Source: Polaromonas sp.
GTDB taxonomy: Bacteria; Pseudomonadota; Gammaproteobacteria; Burkholderiales; Burkholderiaceae_C
NCBI GenBank assembly: GCA_030654695.1
Contig: JAURWY010000030.1
Coordinates: forward strand, 1 to 64,000
DNA: 64,000 nt
Reading direction: 5' to 3'
Numbering within the stretch: position 1 is the first letter of the stretch; the number at the start of each line of letters is the position of its first letter. Below are positions 52,200 through 61,157 of this stretch, one piece after another. A program made the translations under genes and the position numbers. The notes beneath the pieces are model-generated. The model was given only the letters and a program-made list of their open reading frames with translations, searched no databases and was not told the origin of the DNA.

Positions 52200-52961
52200 G
52201 TGCGCCTGTCAGTCACCCTCTTTTCCTCACATGTCATGACCCATTCGCCTGTTTCGGTCCTGCCTTGGTATGCGCCCTTCCAAAAGCCGCTGTTGTGGTG
52301 GACTTTGGCGTTGACCATCGCTTGGGATGCGCTCGGGCTTGACCGCTGGGTGATGGCGGCGATTGGGACCTCACAAGGGTTTCCGTTGCGCGACCATCCC
52401 TTCGTGGTGGAGGTGCTGCACAACCAGCTCAAAAATGCCATGTTGGTGCTCTACGGGTTGGCTTGGCTCATGGTTTTTTGGCCACTCGGACCGGTGTGCG
52501 AGTTCAGTCGGCGACAGCGTTGGGCAGCTATTGTGGGCGTGAGCTTGAGTTTGCTTGTCATTAGCAGCTTGAAGCGCGTTAGCACCACCAGTTGCCCTTG
52601 GGAGTGGGCAGAGTTTGGCGGTCTGGCGCAGCCGCTGTCCTATTGGGCTTGGGGCGTTTTGGATGGTGGTTCTGGCCATTGTTTTCCGGGCGGTCATGCC
52701 TCGGGTGCCTTGGCTTTTTTGAGTCTGGCATGGGCCGGCATGAGTGCCGAGTCGCTGGCGTCACAGCGCTGGGGGCACCGATTGTTGTGGACGATTTTGG
52801 GGCTGGGGGCCCTGATGGGCCTGTCCCAGACCCTGCGCGGTGCACACCCGCCCAGCCATTCGATCTGGACGGCTTGGATTTGTGCGGCTATCGGCTGGGG
52901 CTGTGTCTGGGCTTCAAGCCGATGGTTTGTGCGCTCGGAGGTGCTCGTTGTCCGCGTTTGA
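52200..52961 (+). CDS. PAP2-family membrane phosphatase
   Basis: 253 residues from GTG 52200 (AAGG about ten bases before); ATG at 52236 would give 241 residues and is almost as likely. Five or six membrane segments. The PAP2 motifs are 'LKRVSTTSCPWEW', 'GHCFPGGHASGALAFLSLAW' and 'QTLRGAHPPSHSIWTAWICA' (SRxxxGxHxxxD-like, the last Asp replaced). Members dephosphorylate undecaprenyl-PP, phosphatidylglycerol phosphate or lipid A (LpxE/LpxT types). Divergence from eptA suggests a lipid A 1-phosphatase or transferase, which is inference. Confidence 0.85.
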   Translation: MRLSVTLFSSHVMTHSPVSVLPWYAPFQKPLLWWTLALTIAWDALGLDRWVMAAIGTSQGFPLRDHPFVVEVLHNQLKNAMLVLYGLAWLMVFWPLGPVCEFSRRQRWAAIVGVSLSLLVISSLKRVSTTSCPWEWAEFGGLAQPLSYWAWGVLDGGSGHCFPGGHASGALAFLSLAWAGMSAESLASQRWGHRLLWTILGLGALMGLSQTLRGAHPPSHSIWTAWICAAIGWGCVWASSRWFVRSEVLVVRV

Positions 52962-53015
52962 TGTCCCATTGAAAAAGTGGCTCGACTGTTAACAAAACTT
53001 GGCCTGAGCGCAACG

Positions 53016-53052
53016 AAAAAACCCCGTCCTGCACCGCAGAGACGGGGTTTTT
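53016..53052. terminator. Bidirectional terminator between the PAP2 and response-regulator genes
   Basis: Stem AAAAACCCCGTC/GACGGGGTTTTT (53016-53027 with 53041-53052) with a 13-base loop, A-rich on the left and T-rich on the right. It fits the ends of the two convergent genes. Confidence 0.85.
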
Positions 53053-53073
53053 TTTATAACCAGTGGGGCTGTT

Positions 53074-53682
53074 TTACAGCAAGCCTTTGGTGCGCGCCAA
53101 GTGGCTGGCTTGTGACCGGCTTTTCACGTTGAGCCTTCGGAACAGGCGCCACAGGTGCACTTTGACGGTGTGCTCGCTGATTTGCAGTTCTTCGGCAATG
53201 TCACGGTTGCTCAGACCTCGGTCCAGCATAACCAGCAACTGTTTTTGTCGCTTGGAGAGCTTTTCTGGGACGGCACCAGCCTCGGCGTCTGGGTCGTCAA
53301 CCAAAAATAACCGAAGCGCATTGGTGATTTCAGTCGCGCCGGCTGACTTCTGGATGTAAGCGTCAGCACCTGCTTCTATGGAGAGATCTTCGTAATCCAG
53401 CGCTGGAGAGGCCGACAGCACGACCAAGGGCACATCAGGGTACAAAAGTTTGAGCTCGCGCACACCGGACACACCATGCGTATCGGGCAACTTGAGGTCA
53501 AGGCAGATCAGTTCTGGGGTGCCATGCTTTTGAATTGCGGGCGAGACAGCCGCCACGCGGTCGAGCTCAACAATATTGGCTTTGCTGTTGAGGCGGCGAA
53601 TCAGCATGACGACGGCTTCCCGCATCAGGGGATGGTCATCTACAACAAAAATGCTCATCGGCTTAGGAGTGTCAGTGGTCAT
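53074..53682 (-). CDS. LuxR/NarL-type response regulator
   Basis: 202 residues. Receiver domain: acidic pair D15/D16 in 'FVVDDHPLM', phospho-acceptor D62 in 'LICLDLKLPD', 'PLVVLSASPALDYEDL' (Ser at the switch) and Lys in 'YIQKSAG'. The C-terminal LuxR HTH is 'LSKRQKQLLVMLDRGLSNRD' and 'IAEELQISEHTVKVHLWRLF'. No histidine kinase gene is adjacent, so it is an orphan regulator. Its targets are unknown; the neighbouring lipid A genes or pilus locus are possible. Confidence 0.92.
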   Translation of the reverse strand: MTTDTPKPMSIFVVDDHPLMREAVVMLIRRLNSKANIVELDRVAAVSPAIQKHGTPELICLDLKLPDTHGVSGVRELKLLYPDVPLVVLSASPALDYEDLSIEAGADAYIQKSAGATEITNALRLFLVDDPDAEAGAVPEKLSKRQKQLLVMLDRGLSNRDIAEELQISEHTVKVHLWRLFRRLNVKSRSQASHLARTKGLL

Positions 53683-53826
53683 GAAAATTTAAATAGAAGA
53701 GTTGAATACCGAATCAATCTTATTGTCAGATGTTATCAGTTGACTTTCGCAAAAAAACAGTACTACTACGTACATGTAATATTTTATTCGGTAATGACTG
53801 GCTATTTGGGTAATATTTATTGGATA

Positions 53827-55113
53827 TCAGGCCAGCAGGGCCAAGGCTGCGGCCACGTCTTCAGTGCTAACACCTTCTACTGGCTGGAGTTTGGCTTGAG
53901 ATTCGGCCACAGCGTCCGTTCCGCGCGACTGCAGTTGTGCAATGGCCGCAGCCGCTTCACGCGGTGATTCAAAGCTCAGGCTTTGCAGCAGCAAACGGCC
54001 GCGCGCATCGACCAGTTTGAAGTAGAAAAGACCGTCTTTTTCGCGGTATTGTTTGAGTGTCGGCAGGGCTACTTTGGCGGGCTTGGTGGTCCGACTTTCT
54101 GCGCTGCTACGCAGATTGCGCAGGCCAACGTTCTGCCGCAGGGTGGCCATGAAGGGCGTTGCCAAACGCCGTGCCTTGAGGGCACCGGCTTGCAAAATGT
54201 CTTCCAGCTTGCCGGGATCGTTGATCAGCGCTTCATAGCTTGCGCGCATGGGGGCGACTTCGCGGTCGATGCGCTCAAACAGCATTTGCTTGGCATCGCC
54301 CCAAGCAATGCCATCGGCAAAAGCCGTGCGCAGGGCAGCAGTTTCTTCGGCGCTGGCAAAGGCTTGGTAAATCTCAAACAGAGCGGAGCCTTCGCAGCGC
54401 TTGGCTTCGCCGGGGGCTTTGGAGTCGGTGACGATGCCGGCGATTTGCTTGCGCAACTGCTCACGCGGCGCAAACAGCGCAATCGTGTTGTCGTAACTCT
54501 TGCTCATCTTGCGGCCGTCGAGCCCAGGCAGCGTCGCCACCGAGGCTTCAATCGCCGCTTCGGGCAAGACCAGGTGCTCGCCATACAAATGGTTGAAGCT
54601 CTGGGCGATGTCGCGGGCCATTTCGATGTGTTGAATCTGGTCACGCCCAACCGGCACTTGGTGCGCTTTGAACAGCAAAATATCCGCAGCCATCAACACC
54701 GGGTACATGAACAGGCCCGCCGTGACATCGGCATCGGCATCCTGGCCGCCAGCGGTGTTTTTGTCGACCGAGGCTTTGTACGCATGGGCGCGGTTCAGCA
54801 GGCCCTTGCCGGTGACACACGTCAGCAACCAAGTGAGTTCTGGAATTTCTGGAATGTCGGATTGCCGATAAAAAGTGACTCGCTCAGGGTCCAGCCCTGC
54901 GGCCAACCAAGTGGCGGCAATTTCTAGCGTGGAGCGCTGGATGCGGGCGGGCTCGCCCACCTTGATCAACGCGTGGTAGTCGGCTAAAAAGTAAAAACTC
55001 TCAGCGCCGGGTGCCAAACTGGCCCGAACGGCCGGGCGAATGGCGCCCACATAGTTGCCAAGATGGGGCGTGCCCGAAGTGGTGATGCCGGTCAGGACGC
55101 GCAGTGGACTCAT
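53827..55113 (-). CDS. trpS: Tryptophanyl-tRNA synthetase TrpS with C-terminal extension
   Basis: 428 residues. Class I motifs: 'TSGTPHLGNYVGAIRP' (HIGH-like) and 'LDGRKMSKSYDNTIALF' (KMSKS). The core ends near residue 330. About 90 extra residues follow after 'SSAESRTTKPAKVALPTLKQ', with 'YREKDGLFYFKLVDARGRLL' and 'LQSLSFESPREAAAAIAQLQ', resembling a DUF1508/YegP-like stress-protein module. The extension is familiar from Comamonadaceae TrpS; its role is unknown. It charges tRNA-Trp. It lies upstream of the response regulator on the same strand. Confidence 0.95.
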   Translation of the reverse strand: MSPLRVLTGITTSGTPHLGNYVGAIRPAVRASLAPGAESFYFLADYHALIKVGEPARIQRSTLEIAATWLAAGLDPERVTFYRQSDIPEIPELTWLLTCVTGKGLLNRAHAYKASVDKNTAGGQDADADVTAGLFMYPVLMAADILLFKAHQVPVGRDQIQHIEMARDIAQSFNHLYGEHLVLPEAAIEASVATLPGLDGRKMSKSYDNTIALFAPREQLRKQIAGIVTDSKAPGEAKRCEGSALFEIYQAFASAEETAALRTAFADGIAWGDAKQMLFERIDREVAPMRASYEALINDPGKLEDILQAGALKARRLATPFMATLRQNVGLRNLRSSAESRTTKPAKVALPTLKQYREKDGLFYFKLVDARGRLLLQSLSFESPREAAAAIAQLQSRGTDAVAESQAKLQPVEGVSTEDVAAALALLA

Positions 55114-55187
55114 GAGAACTCAGATTTCAAAAGATGCAAGGATTGCAAAAAAGGGGGAACGCCGTGGCTTTGGCTTGAACTGGGGAG

Positions 55188-55856
55188 TTAGCGCAGCAAG
55201 AAGGCCAATGGCGACAAAAATGCTTGCAGCGCACTGTAGGTCACCGACATCAGTGGCTGCATCCAGAACGAACTGATCACGCCGGTCAGCACCAGGCCCA
55301 TGACGATGAAAAAGCCCCAGGGCTCGACGCGAGACACCATGTTGGCTTGTCGCCACGGCAGCAAGCCAACCAAAATGCGGCCGCCGTCGAGAGGCGGCAA
55401 TGGGAACAGATTAAAGACAAACATGACCACGTTCACCAACATGCCGGCACGGCACATTTCCAGCACAAAGCGCTCGGTGATACCGGCAGACGCTGCAAAG
55501 TAGAACAAAGCACCCCACAACAGGGCCTGTAAAAAGTTGGCGCCGGGGCCCGCCAATGCGACCCAGATCATGTGTTGCTTGGGGTTGCGCAGGTTGCCAA
55601 ATTGCACCGGCACAGGTTTGGCGTAACCAAACAAAAAGGTGCCCGCAGTGGCGATGTACAGAACCAGTGGCATGACGATGGTGCCAACCGGGTCAATGTG
55701 TTTGAACGGATTCAAAGTCACCCGTCCCATCGACCACGCCGTGTTGTCGCCAAAGTAGCGAGCCACATAGCCATGGGCGGCCTCGTGCACGGTGATGGCA
55801 AAGACCACGGGCAGGGCGTAAATAGCGACAGTCTGAATCAGGTTGGCAAAGTCCAT
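55188..55856 (-). CDS. Site-2 protease (M50) family membrane metalloprotease
   Basis: 222 residues, about six membrane segments. Zinc motif 'AITVHEAAHGYVARYFGDNT' (HExxH) and the third ligand in 'FNLFPLPPLDGGRILVGL' (NPxPxLDGG type). It is the minimal class without PDZ or CBS domains and cleaves transmembrane segments of unknown substrates. It is upstream of trpS on the same strand (74-base gap). Confidence 0.92.
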   Translation of the reverse strand: MDFANLIQTVAIYALPVVFAITVHEAAHGYVARYFGDNTAWSMGRVTLNPFKHIDPVGTIVMPLVLYIATAGTFLFGYAKPVPVQFGNLRNPKQHMIWVALAGPGANFLQALLWGALFYFAASAGITERFVLEMCRAGMLVNVVMFVFNLFPLPPLDGGRILVGLLPWRQANMVSRVEPWGFFIVMGLVLTGVISSFWMQPLMSVTYSALQAFLSPLAFLLR

Positions 55857-55885
55857 GCGCAGATTGTCTCAGACACCGAGCGCCT

Positions 55886-56521
55886 TTACAGGCCGAGCAC
55901 GGCCAAGTCGCCACGGCCTTGCCGGATGACAACGGCTTCACCACCGTTGCTCATGCCGGTCAGATCGATCACTGTGGTGGCTTCGAGCGGGCAGGCGCCA
56001 GCGTCAATCACCGCGGCCAGCTCATGCTCAAACTGGCGCCGGATGTCTTCAGCGTCATTCAGTGGCTCAGTCTCGCCGCGGGGAATCAGTGTGGTCGCCA
56101 ACAGTGGTGAGCCGTGCAACTCAAGCAAGGCTTGCAGGGTTTTGTGGTCGGGCACGCGCAGGCCGATGGTCTTGCGCGATGGGTGGCTGAGCCGGCGCGG
56201 CACTTCTTTGCTGGCTTCCAGAATGAAGGTGTAAGGGCCGGGCGTGGCGGCTTTGAGGAGCCGGAATTGCTGGTTGCCAACGCGCGCATAGTTCGCCAGC
56301 TCGCTGAGGTCGCGGCAAAGAATGGTCAGGTGGTGCTTGTCGTCGACGCCGCGGATGCGGCGCAGACTGTCGGCGGCGGTTTTGTCGTCGAGCTGACAGA
56401 CCAGCGCGTAGCTTGAATCGGTGGGCACGGCCGCCACCCCCCCGCCGGCCAGTAGCGCGACGGCCTGCTTGAGAAGGCGCGGTTGCGGGTTGTCGGGATG
56501 AATTTCAAAAAATTGGGCCAT
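55886..56521 (-). CDS. TsaC/YciO-family (Sua5/YrdC) protein, YciO-like
   Basis: 211 residues. 'GGVAAVPTDSSYALVCQLDD', 'RIRGVDDKHHLTILCRDL' and 'PGPYTFILEASKEVPRRLSH' define the dsRNA-binding YrdC fold. The Lys-x-Arg-type catalytic residues appear as 'RKTIGLRVPD'. True TsaC makes threonylcarbamoyl-AMP for t6A37. The length and 'PSRKTIGLRVPD' suggest the YciO subgroup, whose role is less clear. It is followed 29 bases later by the M50 gene. Confidence 0.85.
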   Translation of the reverse strand: MAQFFEIHPDNPQPRLLKQAVALLAGGGVAAVPTDSSYALVCQLDDKTAADSLRRIRGVDDKHHLTILCRDLSELANYARVGNQQFRLLKAATPGPYTFILEASKEVPRRLSHPSRKTIGLRVPDHKTLQALLELHGSPLLATTLIPRGETEPLNDAEDIRRQFEHELAAVIDAGACPLEATTVIDLTGMSNGGEAVVIRQGRGDLAVLGL

Positions 56522-56553
56522 GGGCAGATTGTCTCAGTGGACGCCGGTTGAGC

Positions 56554-57459
56554 TCAGGATTCAACGGGTTGCAGCTTGACCTGTTTCAGGGCTTGGCTCT
56601 CGCGGGCTGTTAGCCAAGCGCCGAGTGCGCCGCACAGCGCGATCATGCCGATGCCGATCAGCGACCAGCCATCGGGCACATGTGAAAAAACCAGCCAGCC
56701 ACCGAGCATGGCGAAGCCGATCTGGGCATAGAAAAAAGGCGTCATGGTGGCCGCCGTGGTGCGCGTGTAGGCGAGGATCAGTAAAAAATGGCCAGCTGTG
56801 GCGGCCAAGCCCATCAACATCAGGCCGGCCCAGAGCCACCACGACGGCAATGACGTCCAGACAAAAGGCAGCGCCAGCGATGCGATCAGCGTGCCGACCC
56901 AGCCGGTATAAAAATGCATGGTGACCGGATCCTCGGTACGGGCGAGTTTGCTGGTCAGCACCTGAAACCAACTGTTGGTGAACACCACCACCAAGGGGAA
57001 GATGATCGACCAACCAAAGTGCGCACTGCCTGGACGGATGATGATGAGTGTGCCAATAAAGCCACCGATGATCAGCGACCAACGCAAGCGTGAGACTTTT
57101 TCACCCAGCGCCGTGGCAGCCAACAAGGTGATCGCCAGCGGCACGATGGCGACGATGGAAGTGAACTCGGCCACCGGCATGTGTTTGAGGCTCAAAAAAG
57201 CGAACAAGCTGCTGGCCAGCAACAGCAGGCCGCGCAACAGCTGGAATTTGGGGTGGGCCGTTCGCAAGGAGCGCCAGCCACGCGTGGGCAAGACCACCAT
57301 GGTGGTGGCCACGGCCTGAAAGAAATAGCGAAACCACAGCGCCATCAACAAGGGCACGCCAGCGCTGATGACTTTGGTGGTGGTGTCAAGCGTGGCGAAA
57401 CAGGCCACCGCCGCAATGACCAGCGCAATGCCCCATGCGGCCGAAGGCGCGAGCCTCAC
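56554..57459 (-). CDS. DMT-superfamily transporter (EamA)
   Basis: 301 residues from GTG at 57459, overlapping the PHP-gene stop. Ten membrane segments in two EamA repeats (about 8-140 and 150-290; 'LKHMPVAEFTSIVAIVPLAI' and 'YTRTTAATMTPFFYAQIGFA' are the repeat signatures). It is probably a small-molecule exporter; the substrate is not predictable. Confidence 0.9.
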   Translation of the reverse strand: MRLAPSAAWGIALVIAAVACFATLDTTTKVISAGVPLLMALWFRYFFQAVATTMVVLPTRGWRSLRTAHPKFQLLRGLLLLASSLFAFLSLKHMPVAEFTSIVAIVPLAITLLAATALGEKVSRLRWSLIIGGFIGTLIIIRPGSAHFGWSIIFPLVVVFTNSWFQVLTSKLARTEDPVTMHFYTGWVGTLIASLALPFVWTSLPSWWLWAGLMLMGLAATAGHFLLILAYTRTTAATMTPFFYAQIGFAMLGGWLVFSHVPDGWSLIGIGMIALCGALGAWLTARESQALKQVKLQPVES

Positions 57460-58316
57460 AGGATGCGGTCTTCCAGCAATTCCCAGACGGGTCTCAGTTG
57501 GCCCGGTAAAAAGGGCAGGGTGCCAAGGTCGGTATGGCTCTCGACGGGGCTGTGAAAGTCACTGCCGCGGGATGCCGCCAAGCCAAATTCACGCGCGGTG
57601 TCGGCGTATTTGATGTATTCCTGCGCGGTGTGACTGCCAGTCACCACTTCGACTGCCAAGCCGCCATGGTTTTTGAATTCGGTGAAGAGCGCGTACTCTT
57701 CATTCGGCGTGAATTTGTAGCGGGCCGGGTGCGCGATGACCGCCACACCGTGCGCTTGGGTGATCCAAGTGACAGCGTTTTGCAGGGTGGCCCAGCGGTG
57801 CGGCACGAAGCCGGGTTTGCCTTCGGTCAGGTATTTGCGAAAAACCTCGGCCGTTTCTTTGCAGACGCCGGACTCGACCAGAAAGCGCGCAAAGTGCGTG
57901 CGCGAAATGAGTTCTGGGTTGCCGACAAATTTCAGGGCGCCTTCGTAAGCGCCTTGGATGCCAACCTTGGCCAAACCGTCAGACATTTCCATCGCACGTT
58001 CGCGTCGGCCACCACGCGTGTCGTGCAAACCCTGTTTCAAAGCCGCGTTGTCGGGGTCAAAGCCGAGGCCGACGATGTGCACGGTTTCGCCTGCAAAAGT
58101 GACTGAGATTTCAGTGCCGGTCAGGTAGTGCATGCCTTGGGCTTTGGCTGCTGCTGCTGCGCGGTGTTGGCCGCCGACTTCGTCGTGGTCGGTCAGGGCC
58201 CACAATTCAACACCATTGAGCTTGGCGCGCTCGGCCAGCGCTTCAGGGGTGAGTGTGCCGTCAGAGACGATCGAATGGCAATGCAAGTCCGCATTCAGGA
58301 TGTTTTTTGAGATCAC
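57456..58316 (-). CDS. PHP-domain phosphoesterase, RNase AM/YciV-like
   Basis: 286 residues from GTG at 58316. 'NADLHCHSIVSDGTLTPEAL' and 'ALTDHDEVGGQHRAAAAAKA' are PHP metal motifs I and II. 'RTHFARFLVESGVCKETAEV', 'HPARYKFTPNEEYALFTEFK' and 'ASRGSDFHSPVESHTDLGT' supply the rest. This is the family of 3',5'-nucleotide phosphatase/RNase AM (Rnm), which trims 5' ends of 5S/23S rRNA in E. coli and removes 3'-phosphoadenosine phosphate. GTGA overlap with the next gene. Confidence 0.9.
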   Translation of the reverse strand: MISKNILNADLHCHSIVSDGTLTPEALAERAKLNGVELWALTDHDEVGGQHRAAAAAKAQGMHYLTGTEISVTFAGETVHIVGLGFDPDNAALKQGLHDTRGGRRERAMEMSDGLAKVGIQGAYEGALKFVGNPELISRTHFARFLVESGVCKETAEVFRKYLTEGKPGFVPHRWATLQNAVTWITQAHGVAVIAHPARYKFTPNEEYALFTEFKNHGGLAVEVVTGSHTAQEYIKYADTAREFGLAASRGSDFHSPVESHTDLGTLPFLPGQLRPVWELLEDRIL

Positions 58317-58362
58317 GCTTTTATTCTAGGCTTGTTGGTCAATTCGAGCACATCGGCCTGCA

Positions 58363-60099
58363 TCAAAGTTCAGCGCCTTCCACCAGAAACCGGACCCGCC
58401 GCACGCCTTGCCATTCGTCGGCGTCCAGCCGGAAAGCCAGCGTGACCTTGGCCGGCAGCGATTCAGTGCGGCCGAACCAGATGCCATCGACGGCTTGACC
58501 TTGGTGTTTGAGTTTGAGCGCGAGGTGCTTTTCGCCGACCAGTCGCTGTGAGACCACTTCGAGTTCTTCGCTGAACGTCGGCGCAGCAAAACCTTGTCCC
58601 CAGACGGCCGTGTGCAACGTGTCGACGACGTCGGTGCGCCGGTATTCGGGCGCCAACGGGCCGTCGGTATCAAGCCGGCGCGTCAAGGTGCCAGCGTCTA
58701 GCCACTCATGGGCGACTTCTTGCAAGGCTTGTTCAAACGTGTCGAAGTTTTCTTCGTCGATGGTGCAGCCAGCGGCCATGGCATGACCGCCAAAACGCAG
58801 CAACACCCCTGGATGGCGTTTGGCCACCAAGTCCAGCGCGTCACGCAAATGAAAGCCCGGAATCGAGCGGCCTGAGCCTTTGAGCTCGTGCTCTTTGCCG
58901 GGCGCTTGGCTGGCCGCAAAGACAAAGGTCGGGCGGTGCATTTTGTCTTTGATGCGCGAGGCCACGATACCGACCACGCCTTCATGAAAATCAGGGTCAA
59001 AAATCGCGATCGCGGGTGGCGGCGCTTCGTCTTCGTCAATCATCGCGTCAGCCGCCAGCTCGGCCTGCTCGCGCATACCGGCCTCGATGTCACGGCGCTC
59101 ACGGTTGATGCTGTCGAGCGTTTTAGCGAGTTCTTCGCCGCGGCCCAAGTCATCGGTCAGCAGGCATTCGATGCCCAGCGTCATGTCGGACAAGCGTCCA
59201 GCTGCATTGATGCGCGGGCCGAGTGCAAAGCCGAAATCGAAGGCGGTGGCCACATTCGCTTGTCGGCCCGCCGCCAAAAACAAACCTTTGACGCCGGCTT
59301 GCAGCGCACCCGCACGAATGCGCTTCAGACCTTGCGCCACCAAGCGGCGATTGTTCGGGTCGAGCTTGACCACGTCGGCCACCGTACCAAGGGCCACCAG
59401 CGGCAGCAAGGCGTCGAGTTTGGGTTGGCTGGCGGCGTCAAACACGCCGCGTTTGCGGAGTTCGGCGCGGAGCGCGAGCAGCACATAAAACATCACGCCG
59501 ACGCCGGCGATGGACTTGCTTTCAAAGCTGCAAGCGGGCTGGTTCGGGTTGACGATGACGTCTGCGTCGGGCAGCACAATTTCACCGTCCAACAGCGCTG
59601 GCAAGTGGTGGTCGGTCACCAGCACTTGCATGCCGAGCGCCTTGGCCCGCGCCACACCGTCGATGCTGGCGATGCCGTTGTCGACGGTCACCAACAGGTC
59701 AGCGCCGGCGGCCTTGACGCGCTCAGAGATGGCCGGCGTCAAGCCATAGCCGTCGACCACGCGGTCGGGCACCAAGTAACTCACACTGGAAAAATTCAGC
59801 GGCGCACCGAGCAGCCGCAGACCGCGCACGCCGACAGCGCAAGCGGTCGCGCCGTCGCAGTCGTAGTCGGCGACGATGCAGATCTTGCGTCCCGCCGCCA
59901 TGCTGTCGGCCAGCAGCACCGCGGCTTCGGCAGCGCCGTGCAGCGCACTGGGCGGCAGCAATCGCGCCAAGCTGTCGTCAAGTTCATCCGGGCTGAGCAC
60001 GCCGCGAGCGGCATATAACTGCGCCAGCAGCGGGTGCACACCGGCTTGTTGTAAAGCCCAAACGCTGCGCGGTGGCGCATCTCTGACAGTGATTTTCAT
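58363..60099 (-). CDS. recJ: Single-stranded-DNA 5'-3' exonuclease RecJ
   Basis: 578 residues from ATG at 60099; a longer in-frame reading to 60285 overlaps the previous gene. DHH motifs: 'ICIVADYDCDGATACAVGVR', 'VTVDNGIASIDGVARAKALG' and 'LVTDHHLPALLDGEIVLPDA', 'GVGVMFYVLLALRAELRKRG'; C-terminal DHHA1 'LKGSGRSIPGFHLRDALDLV' and 'RFGGHAMAAGCTIDEENFDT'. It resects DNA in recombination and mismatch repair. ATGA overlap with the rpfE-like gene. Confidence 0.97.
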   Translation of the reverse strand: MKITVRDAPPRSVWALQQAGVHPLLAQLYAARGVLSPDELDDSLARLLPPSALHGAAEAAVLLADSMAAGRKICIVADYDCDGATACAVGVRGLRLLGAPLNFSSVSYLVPDRVVDGYGLTPAISERVKAAGADLLVTVDNGIASIDGVARAKALGMQVLVTDHHLPALLDGEIVLPDADVIVNPNQPACSFESKSIAGVGVMFYVLLALRAELRKRGVFDAASQPKLDALLPLVALGTVADVVKLDPNNRRLVAQGLKRIRAGALQAGVKGLFLAAGRQANVATAFDFGFALGPRINAAGRLSDMTLGIECLLTDDLGRGEELAKTLDSINRERRDIEAGMREQAELAADAMIDEDEAPPPAIAIFDPDFHEGVVGIVASRIKDKMHRPTFVFAASQAPGKEHELKGSGRSIPGFHLRDALDLVAKRHPGVLLRFGGHAMAAGCTIDEENFDTFEQALQEVAHEWLDAGTLTRRLDTDGPLAPEYRRTDVVDTLHTAVWGQGFAAPTFSEELEVVSQRLVGEKHLALKLKHQGQAVDGIWFGRTESLPAKVTLAFRLDADEWQGVRRVRFLVEGAEL

Positions 60100-61124
60100 A
60101 AGGTCTCCAGCAGGCCCAGCAAGGGCTTGGGTTTGAATAATTGTTTGACGCGGCCAACAAGGCTCAGGGGCGCGCTTTCGAAGGTCAGGGCGCTGCGCTC
60201 GCCGCAGAGCGTCAGCCGCAGGACTTCGCCGGCCGATTGCCGGGCCAGCCAGTCTTTGGCCTCGAGTGCGTCGAGCGCGGCCCAAGCCTCAGCGTAGGCT
60301 TGCCAGTCATCGCGCAGGGCGGCGTTGGCCAGCGTGCGGGGGGCGCTGAATTTCTGTTGTTCGGGCGTTGCGGCTGTGTGTTGTTCAGGCAAGTCGCCAG
60401 TGCCGCTGAACCAAATCGAGTTGACCGGCAGTTGTCGCTGGCTGCTGCGCGCATCATTGATCGGGTGGGTGTAAAGCAGCATTTGCATTTCGTTTTGCAG
60501 ACGGCGCAGCGTTTTTCCGCTGCTGCCGGCGGGCAACCAAGGATCGACGCTGCGGCCGAGCGCGCGGTCTAGCGAGGCGGTTGGCAAATTGTGAAAGAGC
60601 TCGCCTTCCGCCAGCCAGCGCTGTGGCGCCACGTAATGCAGGCGAATGTCGTCAGACTCGAAATACATCTGCATGGCGGCCATGAGGGCACGGGAATCGG
60701 CTTCGCTCAGCGCCAAGGCTTCGGGGTCGGTCAGCGTGGCGTGTTCGCGGCCCATGAGCCAGTGGCACGGTGTCACGTGGGCCCAGTGGCGAGTCTGGGT
60801 TTCTTGGCTGGCTTCGCGTGGGCTGCGTTGTTCATGCTCGCGGGCGGCCCAAGGAATCAAACCATCTGGCAGCGGGTGGCTGGCCAGTCCGTGCAGCCGG
60901 GCCAGCGCCCGCTCATGGGGTGGCGACATCGACAGTGCGTCGCCGGTGTCCGTGTGCAGCAGCTGCATGCCTTGCAGCAGCTTGGCGAAATGGCGGGTGT
61001 TCGCTGGTGGGAGCGCTTGGAGTGCGGCCAGCCAGCTGGTGTCGGCGCAGGCCGCGAAGGGCAGCAGCAGATGGGGGACAGTCAGCGCTGAGGCCGAAGC
61101 GCTGGGTGTGGAAACGGTGGACAT
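60096..61124 (-). CDS. RpfE-like protein of unknown function
   Basis: 342 residues with no signal peptide or membrane segment. Conserved-looking parts are 'WAHVTPCHWLMGREHATLTD', 'LALSEADSRALMAAMQMYFE' and 'LPVNSIWFSGTGDLPEQ'. In Xanthomonas the rpfE gene lies beside recJ, and proteins of this type are often called RpfE-type regulatory or phosphoglycerate-mutase-like, but no phosphoglycerate mutase metal-binding site is visible. Function unknown. It precedes recJ with an ATGA overlap and is divergent from lolC, with 33 bases between the starts. Confidence 0.75.
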   Translation of the reverse strand: MSTVSTPSASASALTVPHLLLPFAACADTSWLAALQALPPANTRHFAKLLQGMQLLHTDTGDALSMSPPHERALARLHGLASHPLPDGLIPWAAREHEQRSPREASQETQTRHWAHVTPCHWLMGREHATLTDPEALALSEADSRALMAAMQMYFESDDIRLHYVAPQRWLAEGELFHNLPTASLDRALGRSVDPWLPAGSSGKTLRRLQNEMQMLLYTHPINDARSSQRQLPVNSIWFSGTGDLPEQHTAATPEQQKFSAPRTLANAALRDDWQAYAEAWAALDALEAKDWLARQSAGEVLRLTLCGERSALTFESAPLSLVGRVKQLFKPKPLLGLLETL

Positions 61125-61157
61125 GCCGCTATTGTCCGGGATGCCACAATCACCCGC

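Noticed and set aside
58888-60018. 376-residue plus-strand ORF opposite recJ
   Set aside because: Pure antisense artefact (His/Gln/Val-rich) of recJ, whose DHH motifs are intact.
60100-60285. N-terminal extension of recJ back to 60285
   Set aside because: It lies inside the rpfE-like gene in another frame; the ATG at 60099 overlaps that gene's stop as expected.
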